This document shows positions 62,528 through 64,000 of a stretch of DNA of 64,000 nucleotides, one piece after another (the first letter of the stretch is position 1; every line of letters starts with the position of its first letter). The position numbers and the translations under genes are program-made. Origin of the DNA: Candidatus Cryosericum hinesii. Its GTDB lineage: Bacteria > Caldisericota > Caldisericia > Cryosericales > Cryosericaceae. A model generated the notes under the pieces. The model worked only from the letters and a program-made list of their open reading frames with translations, was not told where the DNA came from and searched no databases. Location of the stretch: positions 89,158 through 153,157 of the forward strand of contig NZ_QXIW01000027.1 in NCBI RefSeq assembly GCF_003570985.1. The letters are read 5' to 3'.

Positions 62528-63607
62528 CTACTCCATCTGCTTGTGTGGCATGACAAGGTACAGGAAATCTTCCTTCCCCTGGTCCTTGATAACCACCGGA
62601 TGAACAGCACTATTCATATGCAGTTCCGCATTCTCGGTACCGACGGAGGAAATGCCGTCCAGGAGTTTTGTTCCAAAGAACGAAACAGAAAGACCACCGG
62701 CTTCTCCCTCATAACCCAGCTCATCACTGGCATTGCCCTGATCCTGGGCCGTGCCCTGAACAGTCAACCGCCCTTCCTTGAATGAAAGTGTGATGACATC
62801 TGTCCCGCCAAAAACGACGGCACCGACCCGGCGCAATGCGTCCAGCAGTTCTGACTTCTTGACATTCACGGTATATTCCCACTCACGAGGCACGATGTCG
62901 TTGTAGTTGGGAAACTCGGCGCCAATGAGAAGAGAGATAATCTGCGTATCACCAGACGAAAACAGACACTCGTCTTCGGTAATAACACAATGAACGTCAC
63001 CCGCCGGCTTGAACGATTCGAAAACCTTTGTTGGAACAATCGCCCGCAGCGGTTCACGCTTGAAGTCAAACTGGACATATCCGAGGCGCCGTGAATCCGT
63101 CGCGACAAATCGGAAATAGTCTTTTGTCTGCTCAAGCAGGATTCCCTGAAACTCGAGGCGACGTTTCTCATTATGTTCTACACAGGGAAGAACACGGTCG
63201 ATGGCACTGGAATATTCATTCAGGCTGAACTGATACTCCCTACCTTCCTTGATCTCCGGGATGCTTGGAAATGTATCCATCTGATAGCATGCCAGATCAT
63301 AGTGCGCCTTGCCGGATGATATCTGGAGTTTCTTGTCGTCTCCTTCAATCATGAGTTCGCCAGACAAGGCTGAAACAATATCTTTTAAAAACTTGAAGGG
63401 AACCAGGGCGCGTCCAGCTTCTGTGACTTCAGCCGGTTCGGCATTTACCAGATATGTCGTCAGGTCAGTGCTCGTCAATTGAAGCGTCGTGCCGTCCGCA
63501 GAAAGGAGGACAGCATCCGACGTGAAGGTCGAGCTTTTCTGCTGGATGACCTTGGCGTGCTGTGCCAGTTTCTTGCTCAAACCTTCAGCTTTTGTCGTGA
63601 GTTTCAT
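62528..63607 (-). CDS. dnaN: DNA polymerase III sliding clamp, beta subunit
   Basis: The 359-residue protein has the three-domain clamp pattern: ALVPFKFLKDIVSAL, the middle domain RLEFQGILLEQ and FVATDSRRLGYVQ, and the C-terminal YLVMPHK ending, where bacterial clamps end with MPMR-like residues. Slightly shorter than E. coli (366). AGGAGG precedes the ATG. Confidence 0.96.
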   Translation of the reverse strand: MKLTTKAEGLSKKLAQHAKVIQQKSSTFTSDAVLLSADGTTLQLTSTDLTTYLVNAEPAEVTEAGRALVPFKFLKDIVSALSGELMIEGDDKKLQISSGKAHYDLACYQMDTFPSIPEIKEGREYQFSLNEYSSAIDRVLPCVEHNEKRRLEFQGILLEQTKDYFRFVATDSRRLGYVQFDFKREPLRAIVPTKVFESFKPAGDVHCVITEDECLFSSGDTQIISLLIGAEFPNYNDIVPREWEYTVNVKKSELLDALRRVGAVVFGGTDVITLSFKEGRLTVQGTAQDQGNASDELGYEGEAGGLSVSFFGTKLLDGISSVGTENAELHMNSAVHPVVIKDQGKEDFLYLVMPHKQME

Positions 63608-63793
63608 CCTTCCTCCTTTTAGTATGAAAAAACTCTCTTAATCATAATCATCAATATAAGGCGCTTGGTAGTGTTGGTATGTTCTGTGGAGATAGTTGCA
63701 AGGCTTTCGGCGCCTGTGGACACAGCTGTGGATAACTTGTGCGGGTTATCAACACTGTGCACATCCGGAACAGTTGGGATAACTCTCCACAGG
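63608..63793. promoter_or_regulatory. DnaA boxes and AT-rich stretch between dnaA and dnaN
   Basis: TGTGGATAA (63727-63735, perfect reverse box) and TTATCAACA (63746-63754) stand among several TGTGGA and TCCACAG words. On the dnaN side lies an AT-rich run (63630-63660) with repeated GAT/TAT triplets that could be the unwinding element with DnaA-trio-like sequence. Together with the left cluster it makes a strong origin candidate. Confidence 0.75.
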
Positions 63794-64000
63794 TTACACA
63801 CCTCTCTTCAACTGCTTTACCAAGCTGTCGAGCAGTGCTCTCAGTGTGTCGTCGTTCTTCAATTCCTGCTGGATTTTCTGACAGGCGTAGATGACCGTCG
63901 TGTGGTCGCGCCCGCCGAACTTCTCGCCAATATACGGCAGAGAGGCTTCGGTCAGGTCCCGGCTCAGATACATGGCAATCTGCCTCGGCATCGCGATATC
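63794..64000 (-). CDS. dnaA: Chromosomal replication initiator DnaA (C-terminal part, cut by window end)
   Basis: The last about 69 codons are visible. [22 protein letters not shown] and [15 protein letters not shown] form the DnaA domain IV helix-turn-helix and signature. The frame stays open to the window edge, so the gene continues beyond it. It heads the minus-strand dnaA-dnaN-recF-dciA set. Confidence 0.97.
   Translation of the reverse strand, partial: DIAMPRQIAMYLSRDLTEASLPYIGEKFGGRDHTTVIYACQKIQQELKNDDTLRALLDSLVKQLKRGV

Noticed and set aside
1-64000. tRNA or rRNA genes
   Set aside because: I looked through the larger gaps and saw no cloverleaf with a TTCGA-type loop or rRNA sequence. 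A dedicated scan could still find one.

Overview
The window is bacterial chromosome. Most genes are GC-rich (estimated by eye at 55-60 percent) and densely packed, with strong GGAGG-type ribosome binding sites and recognisable TTGACA/TATAAT-type promoters. The right end holds the dnaA-dnaN-recF-dciA replication block on the minus strand, with perfect DnaA boxes on both sides, so the window lies at or near the chromosome origin. A complete parABS partition locus (parS, rsmG, parA, parB) sits about 20 kb away. The species cannot be named from the sequence. OppA-type receptors, a stalk domain of the copper amine oxidase N type and many leaderless-looking promoters would suit a deep-branching lineage such as Caldisericota/Cryosericota or a Firmicutes-adjacent group, but this is a low-confidence guess.

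Left third (0-31 kb). A DprA-like gene and a YyaL/DUF255 thioredoxin-domain gene are followed by a metal-chelate or cobalamin ABC importer (permease, ATPase and an unusual fused receptor). Next come four oligopeptide receptor paralogues (three minus, one plus) without permease or ATPase genes; the three minus copies share promoters and GC-rich hairpins. After an M55 D-aminopeptidase comes a translationally linked run of GNAT acetyltransferase, M28-type aminopeptidase and polynucleotide kinase-phosphatase-like protein, followed by an SDR. Peptide or amino-acid scavenging recurs, and is reinforced by a 5-oxoprolinase set (pxpB-pxpC fusion, pxpA). An AT-rich two-gene island (ketopantoate-reductase-like and divergent PlsY-like) and a TetR-controlled epimerase operon lie between.

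Middle (31-50 kb). This part holds an acyltransferase, an MFS exporter, an APH-like kinase, an unassigned P-loop kinase, a fold-II PLP enzyme, homoserine kinase, and an Orn/Lys/Arg decarboxylase with an unusual leader. A small IMP-dehydrogenase-like protein without the catalytic cysteine is paired with a DUF4388 protein. After parABS come two radical SAM genes with an MTH1187-like gene (a candidate LipS1/LipS2 lipoyl synthase pair), a double-receiver HD-GYP regulator and a MobB-like P-loop gene.

Right third (50-64 kb). Methylthioadenosine phosphorylase, rhomboid protease, SurE and an RNase J-like hydrolase precede a TPP-riboswitch-controlled thiamin salvage operon (thiD-cytX-thiM-thiE-HAD) of lower GC, probably acquired. 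HtrA, a small unknown protein, methylglyoxal synthase and the replication block follow.
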